DNA from: Sarocladium kiliense
Taxonomy: Eukaryota; Ascomycota; Sordariomycetes; Hypocreales; Sarocladiaceae
Direction: 5' to 3'
NCBI GenBank assembly: GCA_030734395.1
Contig: JAUZTG010000011.1
Span: 310,001-374,000 of the forward strand
Length of the DNA: 64,000 nucleotides
Shown here: positions 22,924-32,519 of the stretch, piece by piece
How positions within the stretch are numbered: position 1 is the first letter of the stretch
Layout of the letters: each line of letters begins with the position of its first letter
The notes under the pieces: model-generated
Database searches by the model: none
Told to the model about the DNA's origin: nothing
The model's input: only the letters and a program-made list of their open reading frames with translations
Position numbers and translations under genes: made by a program

Positions 22924-24715
22924 TTAGACAGTTTTGAGAGATTTTCCTCCTCCATCAGAACTGAGCAACTTTCTCGTTTCCTTCCGTGCCTTGAGGTGAA
23001 TCCTCATGTTATCGAACTCGATAAACCACGAAGACCGAATTTGCCACTCCCTCTCTGGATTCAAAAGCTCCACGTCATATCGAGATATCAATTGAGCAAT
23101 GAATTTGTAAACCTCAAATGTTGCAAGGTTCCGGCCGATGCAAGTTCGTGAGCCATAACCGAACTTTCACTTGTCAGTACTAAGCATCAATGAATTTGAG
23201 AGGGACCAACATACCGTTGCAAGCTGCCTGTCCATCTCCTTGATCCTCTCCAAACTGTTACCTTCGCCTTCAATCCACCTCTCGGGTTTCCACTCGTCAG
23301 CATCATCGCCAAAGATAGCTTTGCATCTGTTTTGCGAAAGAGGGCTCATGGAAACTGTAGCAGACGGCCCAATGTAAAAGCCTTCAATATCGAAGCCTCC
23401 CGCCGGCGCTTTTCGAGGTAGCTGATAAACGATGCTGGGATAAATGCGCGATCCCTCCTTGACACAAGCGCTTAGAAAAGTAAGGTCCTTGATGTCCTTG
23501 TATACCAGGGTGTGGTCTCCATCTGCCGCCTTCGCCTTAAGAGCAGCATCAACCTCATCTTTGAGGCGCTGATACCTCACAGGATGCTTCAGCAGCGGTC
23601 CGAGCACCGCCTTGATTGCAACGGAAGTAGTGTCGGCACCCGCAGCGAGAAGATTTCCAACTTCGGCCATGATCTCCGAGACTGTAGGCGGCTGGCCTTG
23701 AGGCCCTTTCATTCCCAGGAAATGGTCCAGCATGTCCCGCTGGCCGTCCTCTTTTGGCCCAGCCTTGATGCGCGCAAATACCTTATCCACGGAGAAGCGC
23801 TGGAATGCGCGAGCATAGTCGGCAAGGCGAAGCCCCAGTAACGGTGCGAGAAAGTTCGTGACAGAATTTGATATCCAGCCGCTCTGCCAAGGGAGGTAAC
23901 CGAGATTAGAGATCCAGTAGAAAGCGCCGTGAACGCAATAAATGAAGTCTCGCTTATCTGCCCCGTCGCGGATGAAGCCCATCGGCTCGCTAAGGCAGAG
24001 AGTACCGACAACGTCGTACGTGAAGTATGATGCCCACACGCTGAGATTGATGGGCTCTCCACGTTTGGCAAACTCATCGAACCTCTGCCAGAGAGAGTCA
24101 AGGACTGCTTGGACTCTATGCTCTATAGACACGATCGAGGACATTGAGTAGGTGTTAGAAACTCGCTTTCGCAGGAAGCCATGTTGTTTGGGATCGGTGG
24201 CCCCAAAGAACTGCGATATGTTAGCTGGGCATGACATGGGTACAGCATCAGGACTCACTGAAGGGGCTAGGTTTTTGGAGGACTTTTTGCCGCCCAGAGC
24301 CATCCAGGTATTGTACCAGTCTGTCTATGAAGAAAATATTAGTCTAGAAATACAATTGGCCCAGCAATGACCAAATCACCTTGCGAGTGCCCTCCGTGTA
24401 GCCATAGACGGTTTTGATAAGATCCGGACTGACGATGCTAACTTCGTTGGGGGCGACCCTCACAACAGGGCCATATTGACGGTGTAGTTTAAGAATATCG
24501 TGATGCCACTGGCCTCTGAAGTAGCGATTGGATCTCCAAAGCTCGGTAACCCTGGCTAGACGCGGCCCAGGAACTTTCCGTAGAGGATGAAGATAAGCGC
24601 GGTACAAGGCTCGAATGATGACAAGCACGGAGATCAAGGCCAACAAGGCCCAGGTTAGAGTTGAAACCGGAAGTGCCGACAGAGTCTGGTGGATGAAGCT
24701 CTCTGTCAGAGCCAT
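22924..24715 (-). CDS. cytochrome P450 (pisatin demethylase-like)
   Basis: Exons 24715-24380, 24324-24259, 24210-23215 and 23163-22924; about 545 aa, normal for a fungal P450. Membrane anchor at residues 16-35, then the proline hinge LRKVPGPRLA. The I-helix AGADTTS is near residue 324, K-helix KEGSR near 375, PERW near 450, and the heme loop FGYGSRTCIG has its cysteine near 474. All hallmark residues are present, so the enzyme looks active. Intron 2 is 48 nt and a multiple of three (donor GTGAGT, branch GCTAACA, acceptor CAG), so it does not break the frame and could be missed. The protein resembles class II monooxygenases of the pisatin demethylase/CYP57-type group. Substrate unknown. ER membrane. 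Its promoter carries CCGCGG-TTTATT-CCGCGG. Confidence 0.9.
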
Positions 24716-24912
24716 GATTGCACTCAATCTTGGGTCGTCTGATTTCCAGCTTTACGTCTCTTAGCCCGGGTGAAAAGGGAACCCAGGCAAATGGGTTAAA
24801 CTGCTGCTCTAAAGTAGCTGCAAACACACTTCATCTTGTTCCTGATGCATGGTAGCCCTCAGTGCGCACAGACATTGTAGCCGCATTCAGCAGATACCAT
24901 CGTCGCTAGTCT

Positions 24913-24930
24913 CCGCGGTTTATTCCGCGG
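24913..24930. promoter_or_regulatory. paired CCGCGG motif upstream of P450
   Basis: Two CCGCGG hexamers separated by six bases, about 200 bp upstream of the P450 start at 24715. Inside it is CGG-N6-CCG, an arrangement bound by Zn2Cys6 dimers. The right half is CCGCGGAA on the minus strand, matching the octamer found at the other cluster genes. Confidence 0.5.
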
Positions 24931-25482
24931 TATGCACCTCGCAGCCACATTCCGATGATATACCACCCTGCTCAAAGCTTCGTCACGAGGGATTCTGCGG
25001 GGTAATCTAGTCGAAGGTAAGTGGAGGACTATTAGCGTCGTTCGCTACGGGCCATTCCAAATTAAGGAGGAATCCCGGAATTCTCGGTGTGATCCCGTGT
25101 CTCTCTGTAAGGCATGGTTCTCTGGGGATCATTGGTGGCACAGTGAGTTGATGAGAATCATTCCAAGGGCACATAATTGGCACAGCCATAGCATCGGAAA
25201 CGCCCACTGATGTCCACATCTTTCAGACTTTGTGACAGGCTTGATGCGAACCCGGATAATTACACCATTATCTGACACTCTTCCTACGATAGTCTAATGA
25301 AATGTTCACACGTATCCATCACGATTTGGGGCATGTTAAAAAACAGCAGTATACGCAGATATTGAAAGCAGCCCTCACGGCACACTCAGTAATAAATAGC
25401 GGGTTTAAATGTTGATTGGGGGCAATGGTCAAAATAGTGCTGAATATTCTATGAAGCTATGTCCGAAAAGTTGTGTCATAGC
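24931..25482. other. intergenic, no gene seen
   Basis: AT-richer spacer between the P450 promoter and the hydrolase relic; nothing recognised. Confidence 0.4.
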
Positions 25483-25812
25483 CTATGCATCGGTAGGTAC
25501 AATAGGAATAATCAAATGGGAGTGAAATTTGCCTCCAACATGGATCGTGTGCTTTCCCTTGTTGAGATTCTCTGGCTTCCCGTCCACGTGGTTGATGAAC
25601 TCAACCAGTTGGTCGAAGTATCCCTGAACACGTAGAACTATACCCTCGCCAGCTTCAAGATGGATTCCAGCGGGCCAGATACCGATCTCCACCGGAACAA
25701 CAGTGCCCCGGGGAATCTTTTGCTCCTGAGTGTGAGGATGGTGCGGGATGATGTCGGTCGAGAGTGCACTATCTTGCTCGCGGTGGGAGGCTCGAAGGAC
25801 GCCGCTAGGGCC
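25483..25812 (-). pseudogene. C-terminal fragment of a CocE/X-Pro-peptidase-type hydrolase
   Basis: About 110 codons open on the minus strand. They carry a VLRASHRE segment, an HPHTQEQKIPRGT stretch, VPVEIGIWPAGI, and the near-terminal KHTIHVGGKFHSHLIIPIVP. This matches the beta-jellyroll C-terminal domain of CocE/NonD hydrolases (X-Pro dipeptidyl-peptidase C-terminal domain), where bound ends with a stop. The catalytic alpha/beta-hydrolase domain should lie upstream (to the right); I cannot read it in 25813-26060 and the next P450 begins there. So it is a truncated remnant, lodged between two intact P450 genes of the same strand. Confidence 0.6.
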
Positions 25813-26060
25813 AAGGAATTAATAAACAATTGTCAATATCGATTAAGTTTTGCGCATATCTTGGTGACTTGCCTTGATCGTGTTGGATTCCGGCACATCC
25901 TCTTGCTTCTTCACGTCGTCAGGCAGCGCCCCCCAGGGAATGTTGATACATTGCCATCGATAATCAAGGAAGTCTGAGACACACAAAAAGCATCGGTTTC
26001 CATTCTCAGATGTTGCGCTATCCTTTCGGTCAGATGCAGTCTGTCCTTGTGGCCAGCCAC

Positions 26061-27734
26061 TTAATGATTTCTCTTCTTCAATCTGCAGAGAAATCCCGCC
26101 TGCTGGACAAACCAGATATTCTTCGTGCGCCACTCATGCTCGGCACTAGGCAGCGATAGCTCGAAGTTCCTCAAGATCTCCGGGACAAGCTTTGCCATCT
26201 CCATGGTCGCAATATGCCTCCCGATGCACGTCCGTGTTCCAGCACCAAAAGCAAAGAACGACTGATCCATCATCTTCAGCTGCTCTTCCGACGCGTCAAG
26301 CCACCTCTCTGGCTCGAACTGGTCAGGGTTGGGAAATACCTCGGGGTCATGCTGCGTTACCCAAGCGTTGATACCGACAATGGTACCACCGGGAATATGC
26401 CTGCCGCATATTGTGGCTCCTTCGGTGGGCACATGACGTTCGAGCAGGAGACCGACAGAGGGATGAATGCGAAGCGCTTCTTTCAGCACCGCTTGCATAT
26501 AAGGCAGATGGGTTGTTGACTCCCGGAAAGAGATTGGTGAGCTAAGGAGGCCTGCAGCATTGGCCTCGTCAATCTCCTTGACCAGCTTGCGCATCTTGGC
26601 TGGGGTTTTGAGTAGGTAGTAAAGCGTTGCGCGCAAAGCGATCGCCGTTGTATCAGAGCCAGCAAAGACATTTGTACTCAGGTGGACCACAAGGTCTCGT
26701 GTTGACATCTTGTCTGGGTCTGCAAGCTTGGTGGCGTACCACTTACTGAGCATGTCTCCCTTGCGCTCAAGAGCTTCAATGTTGAGTTCTCCGTCCTTTT
26801 TCAGGCCCTCCTTTTCACCAGCTTCACTGCCTATTATCGAATTCACGGCTTTCAGTGTAAAGGTAAGGACTTTGTTCCAACCCTCCATGTTGGGAACGAG
26901 GATCGGGAGAAGAGGGTTGCCCATCAGTACCTTGTGCCAAGCTGGAACCTGTCCGATTTGACTGGCGTATGCCTGAAAAAAGTCAAAGATGATCCGACCA
27001 TGCATCGATTGGGCTTACCAGCAAGTCTTCGATAGCTTGTATCATGCCATCCACGTCGCCGCCTTTATCGAGAAAGCCAAGCTTCTTTGCAAAGGTGAGC
27101 TCGCCCACAACATCGAAGGTATAGAACTGGATCCATTCACCCAAATCGACAATCTGGGACCCATCTGCAAAGTTGTCAAGCTTTGAGAACAGCAATCTCG
27201 TGCAGGAGTCCACCGCTGCTTCGTTTGTCAACAAGGTTGTCAAACTGAACGCATTGGCAACCGGCTTCTTCAGCTCGCGGTGATGGTGTTCATCACGAGT
27301 ACCGAAAAGGTTGACCTCAACTTTGCCCTTCCAGGTAATTGACTGAAGGGGATAAAATGCGGTCTGTCACAGCATTAGCGGCAATTTCACTAGTCTATGG
27401 GCCATCATACCTTGGTGTAGCCAGATTTCAGGCCGTAGATTTTCTTAATCTCTCGGGGATCAGATATCGAGACATGGTTTGGTCCAATACGAACAACATC
27501 TCCGTACTTTCGGTGTAGTCGTATCGCTGTCTGATGGGCTTGTCCTCCACGGACGTCAAGATATCGCCAGAGTGACGAATACGCTGCCAACCGTGGCCCG
27601 GGCAGAGAACTCAGGCCTCGACGATACTTATTACTCAGAAGATACAAGACAACGACTGCAACAAAAGCGATTAAACCCTTTAGAGGCGTGGCCTCTTGTC
27701 GCAACAATCGCATAACGTCCGCTGTGCTGGCCAT
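26061..27734 (-). CDS. cytochrome P450 (pisatin demethylase-like)
   Basis: Exons 27734-27411, 27363-27019 and 26972-26061; about 526 aa. An N-terminal membrane segment lies at about residues 18-37, followed by LPGPRLAA. The I-helix reads AGSDTTAIAL near residue 327, KEALR near 387, PERW near 444, and FGAGTRTCIG holds the heme cysteine near 472. All conserved sites are intact. Same strand and broad family as the P450 at 22.9-24.7 kb, but clearly diverged, so not a recent duplicate. The start is the ATG before MASTADVMR; the frame extends upstream without an ATG. The promoter has an 18-bp tandem duplication containing CGG-N5-CCG. Substrate unknown; ER membrane monooxygenase. Confidence 0.9.
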
Positions 27735-27871
27735 TGTGAACAGAGGTTGTCGGCGTACGAGCTTCAATTTCGCTAGATTGGCTGCTGCGCAGCAGCCAAG
27801 AAGTCATGTACATGATATATCTAAAGAAACCTGTACCGACATTCGCGGGGTAGATCCACCTAGCCGTTAAG

Positions 27872-27907
27872 GCGGAAGATCCGCACACCGCGGAAGATCC
27901 GCACACC
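27872..27907. repeat. 18-bp tandem duplication with CGG-N5-CCG sites
   Basis: Two perfect head-to-tail copies of GCGGAAGATCCGCACACC. Each contains the palindromic arrangement CGG-N5-CCG, a classic Zn2Cys6 dimer site. It is 138-173 bp upstream of the P450 start at 27734. A reverse relative (CGGATCTACGG) and a further CCGCGGAA (27934-27941) follow within 40 bp. The junction between the copies itself makes CCGCGGAA (27888-27895). Confidence 0.75.
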
Positions 27908-27941
27908 ACGGGAGGGCCGGATCTACGGGACCGCCGCGGAA

Positions 27942-29628
27942 TGCCTCATCGCGATAGATTGACAGTCATGATTGCGGGGGAAATTCTCCGATTGCCATTG
28001 GATCTGGAGGTTCATGTTAGGCGTAATGATATGCACCCAATAACCGTGACCTTTCCGCTGAAGGCGTTCTAAGTCATGTTGGGCTCGCGTTTTGATGTCG
28101 TTATATCATGGTCGCCTAGAAGGCATTGTTCTTTAATCCCCAGATCTGCCTGAATCTCTCATAGCATGTATGTCTTTTACGCTAATCGAACTGTCAACGC
28201 TACCTGGAACGAGGAGTCCTTCACCATATCTTCATATAAGCGGCTGGCTGATCTGCATTACATGTAATCGAAGACTGTGTCCCTTGTGGAGAATAGGATG
28301 CTCTGATGCAAGCGAAACCGAGCGGCATTTCTTGGGCATCAACCAGTCAGGGTGCGAGGTTGACAGAATTAAATTCGCGAGATCAAACAATGCATCACAC
28401 GTAAAGCATCACCTTAAGAGTAAAACAGCCATATCCGCCTCGTGTCGGAGAGTAACAGAGAGTCAACAGTAACACATCGATTCGCTCTTTTGTATTTTGT
28501 TAGCGATACACGTCTCCCGCTCTAGTTTCCTACCACAACCTTAGGCTTGAAGTAATCATAAGCGGCTTTCCATCCAACGACAATGACGTAGCCGCCTTCT
28601 TCAGCTCCTTGTGCACCTCACACTCATCATCATAGTACTGCATGTCCTCCACGCTCGCGAACTCGCTCTTGGCCACAAATGTGTAGCCCTGCGAGCGCTC
28701 GTTGGCCCGCATGGCTCACGAGTGCATGGCCACTTTGGCTCTGCCGGGAATCAACCCCAGCAGATAGATCAATAAAAAGAAGATTGAAATAAATCGATAA
28801 ACATATGTCAGTTTTCTCGTTCCCTTCTGGATTTAAATGACCCAGAACATGCATAATCCTGAGCCCTGTGGGATGCAAATCAATTTGCGCCTGGACAGGC
28901 GTGTTTCTTAGCTTATGAGTTTTGGTGTAGCGACACGAACGTGAAGAAGAAGCACTTCACTTCATCATCTCCTCCAAAGAATACTGGCGACTCTCAAATC
29001 ACGATGCACTCTGCTGAGAATGGCGCAATACGGCGGCCCCGACTTCGGCATAGTCCGGCGCATCTTCCCCGAGGTCGGGTCACTCCCAAGCAGAAGCGGC
29101 CCGAGATCGGCTGGCCGTTTAACATGGAAGGGCGCTGCGCTTGTGGGGCAACTGTAGCTTACAGGCTCACGGTAAAGGGATGGTCGGGGAAACAAGGCTA
29201 TCAAGAGGAACGACTTTAAGCGCATAAAACTTCAATTGAATCGAGAAAACATGCAGGACAAAGAGAACTCACACCAGGAACCTCACGGTCTAAGAAACGT
29301 CGCGGTGCTGGCAGCCCTGGGCTCCTGTAAACTCCGGCCTCAGTGTTCCCAACTCGTCTGTAACATGACTGGCCAAGGTGCCAGGATCATCATTAGTCAA
29401 GGCTATATATGAAGCCCATTGTCATCAAGAGTCGGAGCGGTGTCGCTATACACAAGCAGTCACAAAGTCTTGGCTTCCGTCTCCAATTGCTTTAAAAAGC
29501 TGAACTTCCAGAACGCTTCCAGAACACCACACAATCAACACCCGCCCTCACTAATATCTGCGTTTCCAGAGTTACCATTCTTTTTGTCAAGACGATTCTC
29601 ATGCACCATCAAAAGTGTCGATTGCAAC
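27942..29628. other. intergenic except for the Dabb fragment
   Basis: Apart from the Dabb fragment at 28.52-28.71 kb I see no supported gene. The right end is the promoter and 5' leader of the MFS gene. Confidence 0.4.
28522..28712 (-). pseudogene. fragment of a Dabb (stress-responsive alpha/beta barrel) protein
   Basis: The minus-strand frame from 28712 has SQGYTFVAKSEFASVEDMQY and YDDECEVHKELKK, matching the conserved middle of Dabb-domain proteins (pattern: GY-x-hydrophobic-x-aromatic, EDxxYY, HxxL). The family ends in a beta strand such as VYFKP. Here DYFKPKVVVGN appears, but in a frame one base away from the upstream part, after KKAA. A possible 3' splice site (CCCGGCAG) stands just before the fragment, so an upstream exon could exist, but I cannot identify one. 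Most likely a relic with a one-base frameshift. Small dimeric Dabb enzymes act in some polyketide and aromatic pathways. Confidence 0.5.
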
Positions 29629-31028
29629 ATGGCTTCAGGTTCAGATCTAGAAATGCCCCCTAGACCGAGGAACGTCGCGCTCATCCGGCCTTCCACACGC
29701 TCTCCAGGTTCAGCTCGAGAGCAGATAGATCGAACACCGTCAGGCTCGCGGCCTCCGCAATTTGAAATTGAGTATCCAGATGGCGGATGGGAAGCCTGGA
29801 GACAAGTCCTTGCCGGTCACTTCGTAAAGTATGTCCTATGCGCGCCTCCGCACTCGAAGTCACTGCCCCCTGACTAACAAACCACAGTGCCTTGACTTGG
29901 GGCTATCCATCGACGTTCGGTGTCTTTCAGCTCTACTACGTGGAAACCCTACATCTTCCCCGGGCGCAAGTCTCATGGATCGGATCCATACAACTTTTCG
30001 TCTTCCTCTCTTTGGCGACCTTCACCGGGCGCCTCGCCGACGCCGGGTTCGCCAGACACGCCGTTCTCGTTGGGTCGTGCGTCGTCCTCTTGGGAACCTT
30101 CATGACCTCCCTCGCTACTACCTACTATCAAATCCTGCTGGCTCAGGGAATCTGTACGGGAGTCGGCATGGGCCTTCTCTTCATGCCGACCGTTTCCATC
30201 ATCAGCTCCTACTTTTACAAAAGACGCTCATTAGCCTTGGCCCTCGCTGCGGTAGGCAACGGGACTGGAAGCACCGTCTTGCCAGCGACAGTGCAATATC
30301 TCACGCCCAAGATGGGCTTCCCCTGGGCCGTCAGGTGCGCCGGCTTCATCGCCCTCCTCTTCGCCATCATCGCCAACTGCCTCCTGAAGACCAGGCTTGC
30401 GCCGCGCCGATCCGGACCCCTCATTGAATGGACCATCTTCAAAGAACCCGCCTACGTCCTCCTAATATGCGGCTGTTTCTTCTTCTACTGGTCCTTCTAC
30501 TTCTGCTTCTTCTACATCAACAGCTTCGCCCGCGACGTCATCGGATTCTCCACCGCCTCCTCCGTCCAGCTCCTCCTCATTACCAACGCAGTAGGCATGC
30601 CCGGACGACCGCTCGTCGGTTGGATCGCGGACAAGTACACGGGACCTCTGAATGCTTTCATCGTGTGCATGGCGGGTGTTGGCTGTATGCTGTACGGGTG
30701 GACGGGCGTACGTGATCAGACGGGCATGTATGTCTATTCGGTACTGTATGGATTCTTCGCCGGATCTTCGCAGGGGATTTACGGCCCGGCTGTTGCGAGC
30801 TTGACCAAGGACCCGTCCAAGATAGGGACGAGGTTCGGCATGGTGAGCAGCATAATGTCCCTCGCTGTGCTTGCAGGACCCCCGACGGCGGGAGCTCTGA
30901 TTGATGTCTCGGGCGGCAAGTATGTCTGGGCCCAGGTTTGGGGCGGTTCATCGATGCTCTTGGGTGCAGCTATGGTGGCTGCTGCGAGGGCTTGGATCAC
31001 AGGTGGAAAGCTTCTCGTAAAGGCTTAG
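29629..31028 (+). CDS. MFS transporter, monocarboxylate permease type
   Basis: Exons 29629-29828 and 29888-31028, about 446 aa with 12 predicted hydrophobic helices. The N-terminal cytosolic part ends YPDGGWEAWRQVLAG, the D-G-G-x-x-A-W signature of fungal MCT-like carriers (SLC16-type), followed by GYPSTFGVFQLYY in helix 1. The loop between helices 2 and 3 has GRLADAG. Internal motifs FMPTVSIISSYFYKRR and GRPLVGWIADKYTGP mark the two MFS halves. Plasma-membrane carrier of organic acids or small metabolites; substrate unknown. It follows the two P450s and the Dabb relic and could be the exporter of the former cluster. The first ATG of the predicted product is preceded by an open frame, but the leader is not conserved-looking. 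Confidence 0.88.
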
Positions 31029-31206
31029 TCCAAAGCAAAGGCATCGTGAGAGACAAATGTGGGTTTACGCCTATACAGGGCCAAAATAGCCGGTGGATGC
31101 TACTGGATGCCCGGGACTTTTGATATAGACAGCATAGATTAGACCCCATTGTGTCGAGTAGATCCCTGGAGATCCTCCATTATCTTCTGGACTGCATACG
31201 AACACA

Positions 31207-32378
31207 TTATTCGGCAGCCTCCTCAGCCTTTGTCTCAAGGCTCTCCTCGGTCTTCGACTCCTTCTCTTCTGCACCTCCCCCTTCTTGCGTCTTTCCACCC
31301 TTCTCCTCCCTCGCCAAGCGATACAGCTCGTTCGGGTTATACCTCTTCAAGCTCTCCCACTCTTTGCCATCCACGACCGACATACCGATGTCAGCAAACT
31401 GTCATCTCCGCTTCACGCCTGGTCGTGATCGACCCGTATGTAAAGGGAACAAACGTACCTGGAACACCTCCACAAGGATCACCTTGTCCGGCTGACCGAG
31501 ATTGACCTTGTGCCTCTCCTGGTCGACGAGACTGGCGACCTTATCGATGACCTGCTGACGTCCGATCTCCTTGTTGTGTCGAATGTTGTGACGGATCGCA
31601 TACTGTTCTCAGGTCAGCCACTCCCTTCCGGTCAAAAACAAGGACACCTGCAAGCCATCACTCACCGTACACGCCGCATCCTCTCCTTCCTTCTTCTTCT
31701 CCCCGTCCTCCTTCTTCAACTCAAACTCCGCCCCCAACACATCCCTCCCTACCCTCTCCATCCCCGCCTCAGTCGCCTTATCTACATCCACCACCGGCAC
31801 TAGCCTGTTCACGTACTTGCACCTCCTGCCCGCCGGCACATTGCCGCTTCTCGCGTCGACGCACATCCTCTTCGTCAGCTCCGCCGCGTCGACGGGCTGG
31901 CGGGTCTTGACGAAGAGGACGCACTTGATGCCGGTGTTGACGGAGGAGAAGGTGCGGTCCTACGGGCGCTTCTTCTTCTCTTGGAGGCTAGACAGCTCCT
32001 TCTAGATGGAGGCTTGGATGTCTTCTGCGCCCTCAGAGTCTTCGTCGTTGGCGGCGTCATCGGCGTGGAAGGGCTTGATGCCGTACAAGAGTTGGCCGTA
32101 CTGTCTGACTGTATCAGCACTGTCTTCAATCATCGCAAATTGCCGAAACAAACCGGCGCATGAGTGAATAGCCAGCAAGGAGAGAAGCTCACCTCTTCAC
32201 ACAGATCAATGAACTCCCTCACAGCCCGCGGTCTTTGACCCCTCGCGTACGTGGCCCAGATACCCGCGTCACCAACCCCGAGCATGGTCCCCTGCTCGAT
32301 CTGGGCTGCTTGCCTAGCCTTCTGATTCGGAGTCTGCCATTTGTTTCCTGCTCCGCCCAGCGTGCGAATAAGAGGCAT
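31207..32378 (-). pseudogene. TAN1 homologue (THUMP, tRNA ac4C12 factor) with two stops
   Basis: Exon pieces are 32378-32193, 32100-31666, 31602-31459 and 31398-31207. All have good splice sites and fit one frame of 319 codons, close to family length. The N-terminus has GGAGNKWQTPNQKARQAAQIE and IWATYARGQRPRAVREF. The middle has NTGIKCVLFVKTRQPVD, and the THUMP part has YAIRHNIRHNKEIGRQQVI and HKVNLGQPDKVILVEVFQ. The end has ELYRLAREE and an acidic tail. Family role: Tan1 presents tRNA-Ser/Leu to the acetyltransferase Kre33/NAT10 for ac4C at position 12. Two TAG codons interrupt exon 2 (32004-32002, where CAG or AAG is expected, and 31964-31962). Retroelement sequence begins only about 140 bp upstream of the start. 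A functional copy may exist elsewhere. Confidence 0.8.
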
Positions 32379-32519
32379 TAGCGTCTCACCATATATGTGC
32401 TGGAGGGCCCCATCCCGTCGTGGCTCACTCACCTTTGAAACCCGCTCACCGACTCCGATGTAGAAACGCTTCGGCACCGACGATACTCCGGTACGGCCCC
32501 CTGCCGGCAGCGAAGAAAA

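Noticed and set aside
27872..27907. Could the 18-bp duplication be the start of a CRISPR-like array or minisatellite?
   Set aside because: Only two contiguous units with no spacer; eukaryotic context.
28941..29219. Frame containing MEGRCACGATVAY, faintly like GFA-type formaldehyde-activating enzymes
   Set aside because: Only the start resembles the family; the later zinc-binding cysteines are missing and no exon continues it.
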